Below the pieces are notes generated by a model that saw only the letters and a program-made list of their open reading frames with translations, did not search any database and was not told where the DNA came from. Shown here in pieces: positions 37,813 through 46,717 of a stretch of DNA of 64,000 nt. The position numbers and the translations under genes were made by a program. How positions within the stretch are numbered: position 1 is the first letter of the stretch; each line of letters starts with the position of its first letter. The stretch lies in the NCBI RefSeq assembly GCF_014863605.1, contig NZ_CP062252.1:5488501-5552500 (forward strand), given 5' to 3'. The stretch comes from Pseudomonas allokribbensis (GTDB taxonomy: Bacteria > Pseudomonadota > Gammaproteobacteria > Pseudomonadales > Pseudomonadaceae).

Positions 37813-38075
37813 AGATCTATGAAAAAAACATTTCTGACTACACAGAAGCCGAGTTCATTGCGCTGTTGAAAGAGCTCGCTAAAGAAGATGAAGAAGCCGA
37901 AAACGATGATCGGGCTGACTTGTTACTGCTGCACTTCGAGAAAATCAGCGAACACCCAGCTGGATCGGATCTGATCTATTACCCGGAGCCGGGTGCGGAT
38001 AGCTCCCCTCAGGGTGTAACGCAAATTGTGAAAGGCTGGCGCGCCACCAACGGGCTGCCAGGCTTCAAGCAGTAA
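37809..38075 (+). CDS. Colicin E9-type DNase immunity protein 2
   Basis: An 88-aa paralogue of the preceding immunity protein, starting at a GTG that overlaps its stop codon (GTGA). It has the same scaffold: ISDYTEAEFIALLKELAKED, DDRADLLLLHFEKISEHPAGSDLIYYPEPGADSSPQG. The specificity helix (residues about 24-38) differs from the first copy, so it may neutralise a different DNase bacteriocin. No second nuclease gene is next to it. Confidence 0.92.
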   Translation: MKIYEKNISDYTEAEFIALLKELAKEDEEAENDDRADLLLLHFEKISEHPAGSDLIYYPEPGADSSPQGVTQIVKGWRATNGLPGFKQ

Positions 38076-38117
38076 ACATCTGGCACTCATAGTCCAAGGC
38101 TGCGCATTACCTAATAG

Positions 38118-38153
38118 TCAAAACGGCTTACCAAAAGGTAAGCCGTTTGTTTA
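38118..38153 (+). terminator. Terminator after immunity genes; right copy of the repeated hairpin
   Basis: AACGGCTTACC pairs with GGTAAGCCGTT around AAAA. It differs from the tRNA-Met terminator at 36065-36102 at only a few positions across about 35 bases. Its right end overlaps the stop of the DUF2817 gene. Confidence 0.8.
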
Positions 38154-39257
38154 TCCCTCGCCCACTAACGCAGCCAGCCCCTTCGACCATATTTGCCGCG
38201 TGCGCAAACCGACCATCGCCCGCCAGTCCGGATCGGCCGGATAGAACTGCTCCAGCAGATTCTGTTTGATCTTGCGCCCCGTCGCATCCAGCGGATCGCC
38301 ATGCAGATGCAGCCAGTGATCGTCGCGCAAGTAGCGATGCACGTCCGGCCCCGGATAAGTCCCGCACTCGATCACGAACGGCATCAACTGCATATTCGGC
38401 AGCGCGTTAAGCAACGCCTGCGAGGTGTAACCGGTAGCGGTTGCCGCGACACCGGTTTCGCTCAAAGTCTCGGCACCGGTATGCAGCGTGTAGAGCCACG
38501 GGCCGTAGATCGATTGCGCCCGGGCCAGTGCCGGATACGGTGCCTGAGTAATCGTCAGCAGCATTGGATGACCGTACTCGCCAGCGCCGGTGTGCAGGTC
38601 GAAACACATCACGGTTTCAGCACCGGCCAGGTGGTTCTCGATGATCTGATGCAGCGTGCGATTCGACCAGCTCGGGGCAAAGCCTCCGAAAAACAGCCCA
38701 TCGGGATGACTGTGCTGGCCGCCCTCGACAATCGACATCACCGCCGGCCAGCCGTGCTCGGCGATTTGCCCATCGAGCAAGGCATCGGCGCACTGCCGCT
38801 CGGGGCCGTTCAAATCGGTGCAGGCGTAGATCTCATGCAGCGCGGCGTAGGCCTGGTTGTCCGGAAGCGGTTGATTGAAATCCAGATGATTACGATTGAG
38901 GTCGATGTTGTCTTCGTTGACCCGTCGCAACCATGCGGTGCCCCACGGATTGATCAGGTGAATCATCACCACCGCCACATCCTTCGGCAGCGAGCCCGGA
39001 GTGAAATGCTTCAACCAGTCGATCTGACATTCCGAACCGTAGTAGCCCTCCACTCCGTGAGTGCCGCTGAGCGCCACCAGACGCCGTTTGGCCTGCGGAT
39101 CCCCCAGCACCGCCACATCGGTGCTCAGCGGCTCGCCAAACGGCCCGCAGCGCGGATGTGCGTAGGAGGTGAGCGTCGCACCGGCCGCGGTGGCGGCGGC
39201 AAGAAACTGTTCGCGCTGATGGCGGTAGCTGGACTGGGTCGGAAACTCGCTGTGCAT
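38151..39257 (-). CDS. M14-family metallopeptidase, DUF2817
   Basis: A 368-aa protein of the DUF2817 group related to zinc carboxypeptidases. The likely metal-binding segments are SGTHGVEGYYGS (about residues 69-80), and the later MCFDLHTGAGEYG. NEDNIDLNRNHLDF is the usual M14 arginine/asparagine region. There is no signal peptide, so it is probably cytoplasmic. The substrate is unknown. It is divergent from the gamma-glutamyltransferase gene, which also acts on gamma-glutamyl or peptide bonds. Confidence 0.82.
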   Translation of the reverse strand: MHSEFPTQSSYRHQREQFLAAATAAGATLTSYAHPRCGPFGEPLSTDVAVLGDPQAKRRLVALSGTHGVEGYYGSECQIDWLKHFTPGSLPKDVAVVMIHLINPWGTAWLRRVNEDNIDLNRNHLDFNQPLPDNQAYAALHEIYACTDLNGPERQCADALLDGQIAEHGWPAVMSIVEGGQHSHPDGLFFGGFAPSWSNRTLHQIIENHLAGAETVMCFDLHTGAGEYGHPMLLTITQAPYPALARAQSIYGPWLYTLHTGAETLSETGVAATATGYTSQALLNALPNMQLMPFVIECGTYPGPDVHRYLRDDHWLHLHGDPLDATGRKIKQNLLEQFYPADPDWRAMVGLRTRQIWSKGLAALVGEG

Positions 39258-39412
39258 AGTGGCCTCTTGTTGATTGTTCTGGCTTCACGCTTGGCCCTGA
39301 CCCTACAGAAAATTCGCCAAGGCATGAAGGACAAACATACCGACGGTTTGCGTCCTGCACGGTCGGCCGATACAGTCCGTCAGACTTTTATCCCACGGAC
39401 GGAGAGCCCCGC

Positions 39413-41245
39413 GTGTTTCCAGCCCTGCCCCTGAAACGCTTTCGCCTGCCGGCCCTGACGCTGATCGTCAGCGCCTTCACCCTCACCGCCTGCAATGCAC
39501 CACCCTCCTCGACCTTGCCGCTGGCGCCGGAAGCCGCCTCTGGTTACCGCACCGACCTGCAAGCCAGCCATGCCGAAAAACACATGGCCGCCGCTGCCAA
39601 TCCGCTGGCTGCCGAAGCCGGTCGCGAGATGTTGCGTCAGGGTGGCTCGGCCATCGATGCCGCCATCGCGATGCAAGCCGTGTTGACCCTGGTCGAACCG
39701 CAGTCCTCCGGGATCGGCGGTGGCGCGATGATCGTGCTGTGGGATGGCAAGCAGGTGCGCACCTACGACGGTCGCGAAACCGCACCGTCCGGCGCGACCG
39801 AGAAGCTGTTCCTGCAGGCCGATGGAAAACCGATGCCGTTCCCGCAGGCGCAGATCGGCGGACGCTCTGTCGGCACACCGGGTGTGATGCGTGCGCTGGA
39901 GCTGGCGCACAAACAACAGGGCCGCTTGCCGTGGGCGACATTGTTTGCACCGGCAATCAAACTGGCCGAACAGGGCTTTGCGATCTCCCCTCGCCTGCAT
40001 TCGCTGCTGGAATCCGACCCGGTGGTGCGTCGTTCGCCGGACATGGCCAGGTATTTCTTGAACAACGACGGCAGCGTCAAAGCCGTTGGCACCCGACTGC
40101 AAAACCCGGCGTTGGCCGCCGTGCTCAAACGCATCGCCAACGAAGGTGCGGACGCTCTGTACAAAGGCCCGATCGCCGAAGAAATCGTGGCCAAGGTTCA
40201 GGGCCACGCCAACCCCGGCAGCCTGTCACTGAACGACCTTCAGCACTATCAGGCCAAGGAGCGCGCACCACTGTGCACCGACTACAAGCGCTGGCAGGTT
40301 TGCGGGATGCCGCCGCCGTCATCAGGCGGGATTGCGGTGGCGCAGATTCTCGGCACCTTGCAGGCGCTGGAAACCCGCGACCCACGCCTGTCCCTGACAC
40401 CGCTCAAACCCGTGAAGACCGATAAGCCGGCGGGCCTCGAACCGGCGCCACAAGCCGTCCACCTGATCGCCGAAGCCGAACGACTGGCCTACGCCGACCG
40501 CGCGCAATATGTAGCCGATACCGACTTCGTACCGGTGCCGGTCAAAGGTCTGGTCGATCCGGGTTATCTGGCCAGCCGCGCGAGCCTGATCGGCGAACGC
40601 AGCATGGGTACCGCCAAGCCCGGTACCCCACCGGGCGTGCAGGTTGCCTACGCACCGGATCGCTCGCCGCTGCGCATCTCAACCTCGCAAGTGGTGGCGG
40701 TGGATGACTTCGGTGGCGCGGTGTCGATGACCACCACCATCGAAGCGGCATTCGGCTCGCACCTGATGGTTCAGGGCTTTTTGCTTAACAACCAGATGAC
40801 CGACTTCTCGTTCATCCCCGAAGAGAACGGACAGAAAGTCGCCAACCACGTGGAACCCGGCAAACGCCCTCGCTCGTCGATGGCACCGACCCTGATCTTT
40901 GATCGCAGCAGCGGCGAGTTCGTCGCCACCGTCGGCTCTCCGGGCGGCTCGCAGATCATCGAATACGTGGCCAAAACCACCGTCGGCCTGCTCGACTGGA
41001 ACCTCGACCCGCAAAGCGCCATCAGCCTGCCCAACTTCGGTAGCCGCAACGGTCCGACAGAACTGGAACAGGGCCAGTTCACCCCGGCACTGATCCAGGC
41101 GCTCAAGGACAAGGGCCATTCCGTCAGCGAAATCGACATGACCAGCGGCACCCAGGCCATCGTGCGGGTCAAGGATGCGCAGGGGAAGGCAACGCTGGTC
41201 GGTGGGGCGGATCCTCGGCGTGAGGGGGAAGCGTTGGGGGATTGA
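39413..41245 (+). CDS. ggt: Gamma-glutamyltransferase
   Basis: A 610-aa exported enzyme that hydrolyses or transfers the gamma-glutamyl group of glutathione. It begins with a lipoprotein-like signal (LTLIVSAFTLTAC). The precursor cleaves itself before Thr424 (STSQVVAVDDFGG), which becomes the N-terminal nucleophile of the small subunit. Downstream NQMTDFS, SSMAPTLIF and GSPGGSQII are the family's substrate-binding and oxyanion elements. The GTG start follows GGAGAG. It lies upstream of a MerR regulator with 56 bp between. Confidence 0.92.
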   Translation: MFPALPLKRFRLPALTLIVSAFTLTACNAPPSSTLPLAPEAASGYRTDLQASHAEKHMAAAANPLAAEAGREMLRQGGSAIDAAIAMQAVLTLVEPQSSGIGGGAMIVLWDGKQVRTYDGRETAPSGATEKLFLQADGKPMPFPQAQIGGRSVGTPGVMRALELAHKQQGRLPWATLFAPAIKLAEQGFAISPRLHSLLESDPVVRRSPDMARYFLNNDGSVKAVGTRLQNPALAAVLKRIANEGADALYKGPIAEEIVAKVQGHANPGSLSLNDLQHYQAKERAPLCTDYKRWQVCGMPPPSSGGIAVAQILGTLQALETRDPRLSLTPLKPVKTDKPAGLEPAPQAVHLIAEAERLAYADRAQYVADTDFVPVPVKGLVDPGYLASRASLIGERSMGTAKPGTPPGVQVAYAPDRSPLRISTSQVVAVDDFGGAVSMTTTIEAAFGSHLMVQGFLLNNQMTDFSFIPEENGQKVANHVEPGKRPRSSMAPTLIFDRSSGEFVATVGSPGGSQIIEYVAKTTVGLLDWNLDPQSAISLPNFGSRNGPTELEQGQFTPALIQALKDKGHSVSEIDMTSGTQAIVRVKDAQGKATLVGGADPRREGEALGD

Positions 41246-41301
41246 GCTTGCCCTTGGGGCAAGCTTTAACCTCGAGTCCGAGCAGCCAACAGGAGAGGTT
41301 C

Positions 41302-42120
41302 ATGCTTACCATCGGACAAATGGCCCGCAGCCACGGGCTCACCACCAAGACCTTGCGTCATTACGACAGCATTGGATTGTTCAGCCCGGCAGTCACCGGG
41401 CGTGACAACGGCTATCGCTATTACCGCCCGGAGCAGATTGTCACGCTTGGGCGGATCATCTGGCTCAAACAATTGGGCATGGCGCTGGAAGACATTCGTA
41501 CCCTTGCCTCAGGTGGAGGCCTGGACAGCGTCATCAACCTGCGCGAGTCCCTTGAAAACCACGCTCGGCAGTTGAAGGCCGATATCCAGCGTAGCGAAAA
41601 CATCCTGGGACAACTGACCCGCTACCTCGCGCAACCGGATCGTGAATTACCCGCCATGCAGACACCTCAGCGCATTGCCTGCCCCGAGTTGCGCATCATG
41701 GGGATGTCCTGGCAGCAGGAAGATGAAGGCACCATCGCCCAGATGTGGCAGCGCTTCGTACCACGGGAAGGTGAGATCGATCGGCTGCACGACCCGATCG
41801 GCACCTTCGGTGTATGCCAACCGCTGGAGGACGGCCAGTGGCGCTATATCGCCGGACTGCCGGTGGGTGCCGATGCGCCTCTGGTCGCAGGCATGGTCGA
41901 GCTGCGGATACCGGCGCGTGACTATGCCCGCGTTGAACACCACGGCACCGTCACCACGTTGCCGGAAACCTTCCGCGCCGCCTACAGCGAATGGCTGCCC
42001 GCTGCCGGCATGGCACCGGCCGAAGGCATCGAGTTCGAATACTGCGGAGAACGTTTCTTCGGCCCGATGGACCCGCGCAGCGTGGTTGAAATCTACATTC
42101 CGTTGCACGACCCGGATTGA
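41302..42120 (+). CDS. MerR-family regulator with GyrI-like effector domain
   Basis: A 272-aa regulator. The MerR helix-turn-helix is at residues 1-70 (MLTIGQMARSHGLTTKTLRHYDSIGLFSP), a coiled coil at about 75-120, and an AraC-binding/GyrI-like domain at 125-272 that binds small hydrophobic effectors, as in BmrR. I chose the ATG at 41302 because AGGAGAGG is just upstream. It follows ggt on the same strand; a transporter target is not obvious nearby. Confidence 0.88.
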   Translation: MLTIGQMARSHGLTTKTLRHYDSIGLFSPAVTGRDNGYRYYRPEQIVTLGRIIWLKQLGMALEDIRTLASGGGLDSVINLRESLENHARQLKADIQRSENILGQLTRYLAQPDRELPAMQTPQRIACPELRIMGMSWQQEDEGTIAQMWQRFVPREGEIDRLHDPIGTFGVCQPLEDGQWRYIAGLPVGADAPLVAGMVELRIPARDYARVEHHGTVTTLPETFRAAYSEWLPAAGMAPAEGIEFEYCGERFFGPMDPRSVVEIYIPLHDPD

Positions 42121-42161
42121 TCCTGGAGCCTGCTGCGACAAACTTCACTGACCATCCCCGT

Positions 42162-42191
42162 GTTGCCAGAGCAGCACCTGCGCCTGGCAAC
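42162..42191. terminator. Hairpin between convergent merR and xre genes
   Basis: GTTGCCAG (42162-42169) pairs with CTGGCAAC (42184-42191). No T-run follows, so termination is only a suggestion. Confidence 0.35.
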
Positions 42192-42199
42192 CGGAACCC

Positions 42200-42421
42200 T
42201 CAGGCTTCGCCCTCCTCATCCGCCACCCGAACCAAAAGATCGCCGGGCTGACAGTTGAGGTACTCGCAGATGGCATCCAGCGTCGCCAGTCGCAGCCCTT
42301 TGACCTTGCCCTGTTTCAGCAGCGACAGGTTGGCCTCGGTGATGCCGATCGCCGCTGCAAGGTCTTTGGATTTGACCTTGCGCAACGCGAGCATCACATC
42401 CAGTTGAATCACGATAGGCAT
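42200..42421 (-). CDS. Xre-family helix-turn-helix regulator
   Basis: A 73-aa regulator: residues 1-60 form the HTH (VMLALRKVKSKDLAAAIGITEANLSLLKQGKVKGLRLATL), ending in YLNCQPGDLLVRV. It is the small YozG-like type that is regularly paired with DUF2975 membrane proteins, here seven bases upstream. I chose the ATG at 42421 because the family starts MPIVIQLDVM. It probably controls its own two-gene operon. Confidence 0.88.
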   Translation of the reverse strand: MPIVIQLDVMLALRKVKSKDLAAAIGITEANLSLLKQGKVKGLRLATLDAICEYLNCQPGDLLVRVADEEGEA

Positions 42422-42428
42422 GTCGACC

Positions 42429-42989
42429 TCATATAAACGTGCGGTTTTCCCGGTCCACTTCGCTTGCTTGCGACAGGATCCGCGCAATCACCGCGATACA
42501 CGCGGCCAGGAACAATGCGACGAACGAAGCAGCCGTGATACTCAGGGTGAACAGCCGCTCACCGACCGGCGCATTCTGGGTGACCCACAGGCTGAGCATC
42601 GGCTCACAGAGGAAATCCAGCAGCACCCAGATCGCCACGGCTCGCCCGACCTTGCCCAGATGACCGGCCGTTTCACGGGCGAAATACTCACCCCGCCCAT
42701 AGCTCTGAAACAGCCGGCGCAAATGGTTCAAGCCAGACGCCAGCGCCAGCAGGGGAATACTCGACAGCACGATCCCGCCCAGCTTCTGCCACCATGGGAA
42801 CAGCGTTGCGGTGTCGACCATTTGTGACAGTTGACGCTCGCTCAGCGCAAACCCCAGCCCCCAGCCCTCCTTTTCCGCCAAGGGTGGGTAAACCCACAAC
42901 ACAGCATTGAGCAGCAGCATTGCGACGATCAGGATTAACGTCATCGTCGCCATGCGCCGACTGAATCGAACGAGTCCGTTGGTGGTCAT
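42429..42989 (-). CDS. DUF2975 membrane protein
   Basis: A 186-aa integral membrane protein with four hydrophobic segments (ATMTLILIVAMLLLNAVLW, GGIVLSSIPLLALASGL, AVAIWVLLDFLCEPMLSL, SFVALFLAACIAVIARILSQ). The C-terminal ARILSQASEVDRENRTFI is the DUF2975 signature. It is the first gene of the operon with the Xre regulator. The upstream 90 bases are AT-rich with imperfect symmetry (AATTATCGAATAAC, about 43036-43049), a possible operator. Function unknown. Confidence 0.85.
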   Translation of the reverse strand: MTTNGLVRFSRRMATMTLILIVAMLLLNAVLWVYPPLAEKEGWGLGFALSERQLSQMVDTATLFPWWQKLGGIVLSSIPLLALASGLNHLRRLFQSYGRGEYFARETAGHLGKVGRAVAIWVLLDFLCEPMLSLWVTQNAPVGERLFTLSITAASFVALFLAACIAVIARILSQASEVDRENRTFI

Positions 42990-43082
42990 GGGAAAGCCTC
43001 ACAAGAATGAATGTGAGCGTTACCCTAACGACTAAAATTATCGAATAACAATAATTAATTGCTGCAAAACATTAATAACCCA

Positions 43083-43682
43083 TCATGCGTCCAGATTTTT
43101 ACCGACCACCGGATCGCCGATTTTCAGAAAATTCCCACCAGCCACATGGTGCAGCGTGCGCAGTTCATCATGCCCTTCAAAATGCCAACGTCCGTCGCTG
43201 AAGACTCGCGAATCAGCCTTCGCCGCGATCACCTCTGCCAGGAACAGATCGTACTGTTCATGATTGCGCGGCTCCGGCAGCAACCGACACTCGAGCCACG
43301 CCACGCAGCCTTCGAGCAGCGGCGCCTCGATCTGCTCGCCAGCGAAAGTCTGCAAGCCATGGGCCTGAAACTTGTCCCGGCCCTGATCACGATTGATTTC
43401 GAGGCCCGAAGTCGAACCGACGGTCTGCACAATGTCGGCCTGACTCACGCAAGGAACGTTGAGAACGAAGGTGCCGGACGCTTCGAGCAATTGCCGGGTC
43501 CAGGTCGACTTGTCCAGCACCACCGCGACTTTCGGCGGTTCGAAATCCAGCGGCATGGCCCAGGCGGCAGCCATGATGTTGCGCTGCCCGTCATGGGCGG
43601 CGCTGACCAGCACGGTCGGCCCGTGATTGAGCAAACGGTAGGCTTTGTTCAGGGGAACCGGGCGACGGAAGGATTCGCTCAT
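43083..43682 (-). CDS. Flavin reductase-like FMN-binding protein
   Basis: A 199-aa protein of the flavin reductase-like (DIM6/NTAB) family. It has NHGPTVLVSAAHDGQRNIMAAAWAMPLDFEPPKVAVVLDKSTWT near the N-terminus, matching the FMN-binding split barrel, and the FVLNVP motif in the middle. Such proteins reduce or carry flavin for two-component monooxygenases or act alone on small molecules; no monooxygenase gene is adjacent. It appears to be monocistronic. Confidence 0.85.
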   Translation of the reverse strand: MSESFRRPVPLNKAYRLLNHGPTVLVSAAHDGQRNIMAAAWAMPLDFEPPKVAVVLDKSTWTRQLLEASGTFVLNVPCVSQADIVQTVGSTSGLEINRDQGRDKFQAHGLQTFAGEQIEAPLLEGCVAWLECRLLPEPRNHEQYDLFLAEVIAAKADSRVFSDGRWHFEGHDELRTLHHVAGGNFLKIGDPVVGKNLDA

Positions 43683-43769
43683 GGGATCTGCTCCGGGAAA
43701 AAGAGCCGATTGTAGCGGGATAAAAACAGCGAAGGGATCGCCTTGGACAATCCCTTCGCCTGACAGGCA

Positions 43770-45086
43770 TCAGCTGGACAACTGGTTGGCGAACTGGCCG
43801 ACCGCGTTCACTACTTTCTGCGCGCCATCCTGGATCTCGACGATCACCGTACCGGCCTCTGCCGCCAGCGCCAGCCCTTGCTCGGCCTGAAGCTTGCCGT
43901 CGGTCATCAGCGCCACGGCGTTGCGCGCCATGTCCTGGTTCTGACGCACCACACCAACGATTTCCTCGGTCGCCTGGCTGGTGCGCGAGGCCAGTTGCCG
44001 CACTTCGTCGGCCACCACCGCAAAACCACGGCCCTGCTCGCCTGCACGGGCAGCTTCAATGGCGGCGTTGAGCGCCAGCAGGTTGGTCTGCTCGGCAATG
44101 CCGCTGATGGTCTTGACGATGGTGCCGATCACCTGCGATTGCTCGTTCAGCGCTTCGATGCCTTCGCCGGCGGTCTGCATGTGCCGCGACAGGTCGCGCA
44201 TCACGTTGACCGCTTCGGTGACCACACGGGTTCCGCGCTGGGCGGTGCTGTCGGTCTGCAAGGACGTGCTGTAGGCGATGTTGGCGGCCTCGGCGACGGC
44301 TTGCTCCTGATTGACCTGATCGGTGATCACGGTGGCGAACTTCACCACTTTGTAGAGTTTTTCGTTGGCGTCGAGTACCGGGTTGTAGGACGCCTCCAGC
44401 CAGACGACCCGGCCATGGTGATCGACGCGCTTGAATCGTCCGGCAACGTACTCGCCATTGTTCAAGCGGCGCCAGAAGTTTTGGTACTCGGCGCTGTTGT
44501 ACTCATCCGGTTCGCAGAACATACGGTGATGTTTGCCCTTGATCTGCGCCAGGCTGTAGCCCATCCCCTGGAGAAACCGGTCGTTGGCACTCAGCACGTT
44601 ACCGTTGAGGTCGAACTCGATCACCGCCGTCGAGCGCACCAGCGCGCCAATCAGGTTCTCGTGTTCGCGGGAGGCTTCGATGGTGCGGGTCAGGTCGCTG
44701 GAGAAAATCGAGAAATGCTTGATCCGTCCGTCCGATGAGCGGATCGGCTGAACGATCGAACGCAGCCACGCCTCTTCGCCATTGCCGCGCGACAGACGCA
44801 CGGCACCGGCGAAATGCTCGCCCCGGGTCAGTGCAGACTTGAAGCGGTGATGAAATTCGTCGGACTTCACATGGGCCGGCACGATGTCTTCGATCGCGCG
44901 GCCGACCAGGTCATGGCTCTTGTAGAGCATTTCATTGAGGAAGTTCTGGTTGACCGATTGAATCCGTCCGTCGGGCTCAAGGGTCAGCACCAGCATCTCG
45001 CTTTCCAGGCTCTCCTTCACTTGCAGAAGGCTGGAGAGTTCTTCACGAAGAGCCGCCAGCTCTTGCTTGAGGCGTTTGTTGAACAT
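43770..45086 (-). CDS. bdlA: Soluble PAS-PAS chemotaxis transducer (BdlA-like)
   Basis: A 438-aa transducer without membrane segments: an N-terminal coiled coil (1-30), PAS1 at about 30-135, PAS2 at about 150-260 (with [22 protein letters not shown]) and a short signalling domain (about 280-438) with [20 protein letters not shown]. This is the layout of P. aeruginosa BdlA, which governs biofilm dispersal, and of Aer-type redox sensors. Orthology to BdlA is inferred from architecture and similar length. It stands alone between the flavin reductase and MFS genes. Confidence 0.75.
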   Translation of the reverse strand: MFNKRLKQELAALREELSSLLQVKESLESEMLVLTLEPDGRIQSVNQNFLNEMLYKSHDLVGRAIEDIVPAHVKSDEFHHRFKSALTRGEHFAGAVRLSRGNGEEAWLRSIVQPIRSSDGRIKHFSIFSSDLTRTIEASREHENLIGALVRSTAVIEFDLNGNVLSANDRFLQGMGYSLAQIKGKHHRMFCEPDEYNSAEYQNFWRRLNNGEYVAGRFKRVDHHGRVVWLEASYNPVLDANEKLYKVVKFATVITDQVNQEQAVAEAANIAYSTSLQTDSTAQRGTRVVTEAVNVMRDLSRHMQTAGEGIEALNEQSQVIGTIVKTISGIAEQTNLLALNAAIEAARAGEQGRGFAVVADEVRQLASRTSQATEEIVGVVRQNQDMARNAVALMTDGKLQAEQGLALAAEAGTVIVEIQDGAQKVVNAVGQFANQLSS

Positions 45087-45203
45087 GGGAAAGCACCGAT
45101 GGACTAGATGGAAAGCGGGGTTACAGCCTAACCATCGGCCTTGGAAATCTTTTCTGAAGTGCGTTTGAGCCTTGTCCTACAAAAATAGTTACGCCTCGGG
45201 AAA

Positions 45204-46517
45204 TCAGGCTGTTCCAGCCACCGGACAATGTCCTGCGCGCGGCATCCGCGAGCCGAAATACGCCGCACTGGCGATGCCCACCGCGCCCATCACCGCACAG
45301 AACATCACGCAGATCCATGGGCTCCATGGCATCAGACCAATCAGCAGCAATGGTGTGACACTGGCCCATGCGGCGTAGGCAATGTTGTAGGTGAAAGAGA
45401 TGCCCGACACGCGGATACGTGCCGGAAACAGACTGACCATTACCGACGGTACGGCGCCGACCACGCCACAGCAAAGCCCTGCGATGGCGTAGGCCAGACC
45501 GACCCAGTCACCGCCGACAATCAGGCAGGTGTAGAGCACGCCGATGCCCAGAGGCAACAACAGGCTGTACAGCATGACGGTGCGCCAGGCGCCGATGCGG
45601 TCGACCAGCCCGCCGGCAATCACGCAGCCGATGTTCAGGAAGACGATGCCCAGGGCACTCAATGCAAAGGTATGGCCGGCGGTCATGCCGAAAGTCTTTT
45701 GCATCATGGTCGGGGTGATGACGACGAACACCACCACCGCCGAAGTCAGGACGCAGGTCAGGAGCATGGCCGGCAGCATCGCCAGACGATGCTCGCGCAG
45801 TACCGTACGCAACGGCAGTTCGACCCGAGCCTCACGTTGCGCTTCCATGGCCATGAACACCGGGGTTTCGCTCAGCCAGCGACGCAGCCAGACGCCGATC
45901 ACACCGAACACGCCACCGAGCAGAAACGGATAGCGCCACGCGTAATCAAGCACTTCGGCGGGGGTGAAGACTTGTGCCAGGAAGGTCGCGGTCAGTGCGC
46001 CGATCAGGTAACCAAACGTCAGCCCGGCCTGCAGAAAGCCCAAGGCGTAACCGCGATGCCCGGCCGGCGCGTGCTCGGCCACGAACACCCAGGCGCTCGG
46101 CACTTCACCGCCCACCGCCGCACCTTGCAGGATGCGCAGCGCCAGCAGCAACAACGGTGCGAAATAACCGATCTGTGCATAAGTCGGCATGATCCCGATC
46201 AGCAGGCACGGCAGCGCCATCATCAGGATGCTCAGGCTGAAGACCTTCTTGCGTCCCAGCCGGTCGGCGAAATGCGCCATCAGGATCCCGCCCAGCGGGC
46301 GCGCCAGATAACCGGTGACAAAAATCCCGAAGCTTTGCAGCAGACGCAGCCACTCAGGCATTTCCGGCGGGAAGAACAACTGGCTGAGGGTCAGGGCGAA
46401 GAACACGAAAATGATGAAATCGTAGATCTCCAGCGCCCCGCCCAAGGCTGCAAGGCCGAGGGTCTTGTAGTCGGAACGGCTGAATGGCGCCGGTCGGGCT
46501 TCGGAGTTGGCAGTCAT
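45204..46517 (-). CDS. MFS transporter, metabolite:H+ symporter (MHS) type
   Basis: A 437-aa transporter with about twelve membrane segments and the MHS landmarks GYLARPLGGILMAHFADRLGRKK (loop 2-3) and RILQGAAVGGEVPSAWVFVAEHAP. MHS members carry organic acids such as citrate, shikimate, proline or ketoglutarate; the substrate here is unknown. I chose the ATG at 46517, which gives a short polar N-terminus MTANSEARPAPFSRSDYKTL. It is divergent from the AtoE-type transporter with 200 bp between. Confidence 0.85.
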   Translation of the reverse strand: MTANSEARPAPFSRSDYKTLGLAALGGALEIYDFIIFVFFALTLSQLFFPPEMPEWLRLLQSFGIFVTGYLARPLGGILMAHFADRLGRKKVFSLSILMMALPCLLIGIMPTYAQIGYFAPLLLLALRILQGAAVGGEVPSAWVFVAEHAPAGHRGYALGFLQAGLTFGYLIGALTATFLAQVFTPAEVLDYAWRYPFLLGGVFGVIGVWLRRWLSETPVFMAMEAQREARVELPLRTVLREHRLAMLPAMLLTCVLTSAVVVFVVITPTMMQKTFGMTAGHTFALSALGIVFLNIGCVIAGGLVDRIGAWRTVMLYSLLLPLGIGVLYTCLIVGGDWVGLAYAIAGLCCGVVGAVPSVMVSLFPARIRVSGISFTYNIAYAAWASVTPLLLIGLMPWSPWICVMFCAVMGAVGIASAAYFGSRMPRAGHCPVAGTA

Positions 46518-46717
46518 GGCAAAGAACTCTGACACAAGCAAAAAACAAGGCGCCCATGGTCTACGCAAACGGGCCGATGGACAACCCGTTAGACCATAGT
46601 CTGATTCGGCAAAACACGGTCACAAAAATCCGCCGGTTGATTTACTGTTGGCACCTGTCCAGACGGGCCGGCCAAGCCCCGAAGACCACAATAAACATAA
46701 AAATCCGAGGTACTCCC

